Shown here: piece after piece, positions 59,982 to 60,000 of the stretch
How positions within the stretch are numbered: the stretch's first letter is position 1
Layout: the number at the start of each line of letters is the position of its first letter
NCBI RefSeq assembly: GCF_030272615.1
Contig: NC_081408.1
Span: 302,783,450 to 302,843,449, forward strand
Source: Cryptomeria japonica
Taxonomy: Eukaryota > Streptophyta > Pinopsida > Cupressales > Cupressaceae
Length of the DNA stretch: 60,000 nucleotides
Reading direction: 5' to 3'
Made by a program: the position numbers and the translations under genes
Notes under the pieces: model-generated
Database searches by the model: none
What the model saw: only the letters and a program-made list of their open reading frames with translations
Told to the model about the DNA's origin: nothing

Positions 59982-60000
59982 TTAACTTGTAATGCTGGGC

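Overview
The window looks like nuclear DNA of a seed plant with a very large, repeat-rich genome. A conifer is my best guess, but nothing here proves it. Evidence: one recognisable host gene with canonical GT..AG introns, an intron that must exceed 12 kb, many plant-type solo LTRs, a tRNA-derived SINE, hAT, MULE and LINE remnants, and no bacterial-style gene packing. There is no operon, rRNA, tRNA or CRISPR.

The host gene is the 5' end of phosphomannomutase on the minus strand: a leader exon near 15.2-15.5 kb, a 2.9-kb leader intron carrying a solo Copia-type LTR, then the exon with the start codon and the HAD nucleophile motif (12,285-12,217). No second coding exon is visible further left, so positions 1-12,216 would lie inside one intron. 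That stretch holds a SINE, a Copia LTR end, two tandem long LTR-like units each carrying an array of hairpin motifs, a short hAT element, a 380-bp LTR and the decayed end of a coiled-coil protein gene.

From 15.9 to 21.8 kb and again from 46.8 to 51.5 kb the DNA is made of palindromic (foldback) modules. Two signatures recur: TCTATTCTGGCTCCAAAA and the 20-bp palindrome GACTAACACGCGTGTTAGTC. Between these two clusters lie an unknown ORF split by a solo LTR with perfect target duplication, two diverged copies of an unrecognised coiled-coil protein in opposite orientation (25.6-29.3 kb plus, 33.3-30.4 kb minus), a decayed MULE transposase gene with three introns (35.2-37.5 kb), and an array of 21-bp palindromes at an exact 84-bp pitch (39.5-40.1 kb). 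A minus-strand repeat-rich coding remnant (about 45.3-40.9 kb) and an array of eight 54-bp units follow. I infer that transposase, phased array and foldback modules belong to one transposon system, because array and modules share the palindrome. This is unproven.

The right end has a 2.3-kb polypyrimidine tract (52.15-54.45 kb), AT-rich DNA with a 227-bp tandem duplication, and LINE remnants: a minus-strand 3' end abutting a plus-strand RNase H domain, followed 6 bp later by a long ORF with a coiled-coil tail. Across five decayed reading frames nearly all premature stops are TAG, the pattern expected from methylcytosine loss at CAG (CHG) sites. All protein names rest on motif recognition by eye; no database was searched.
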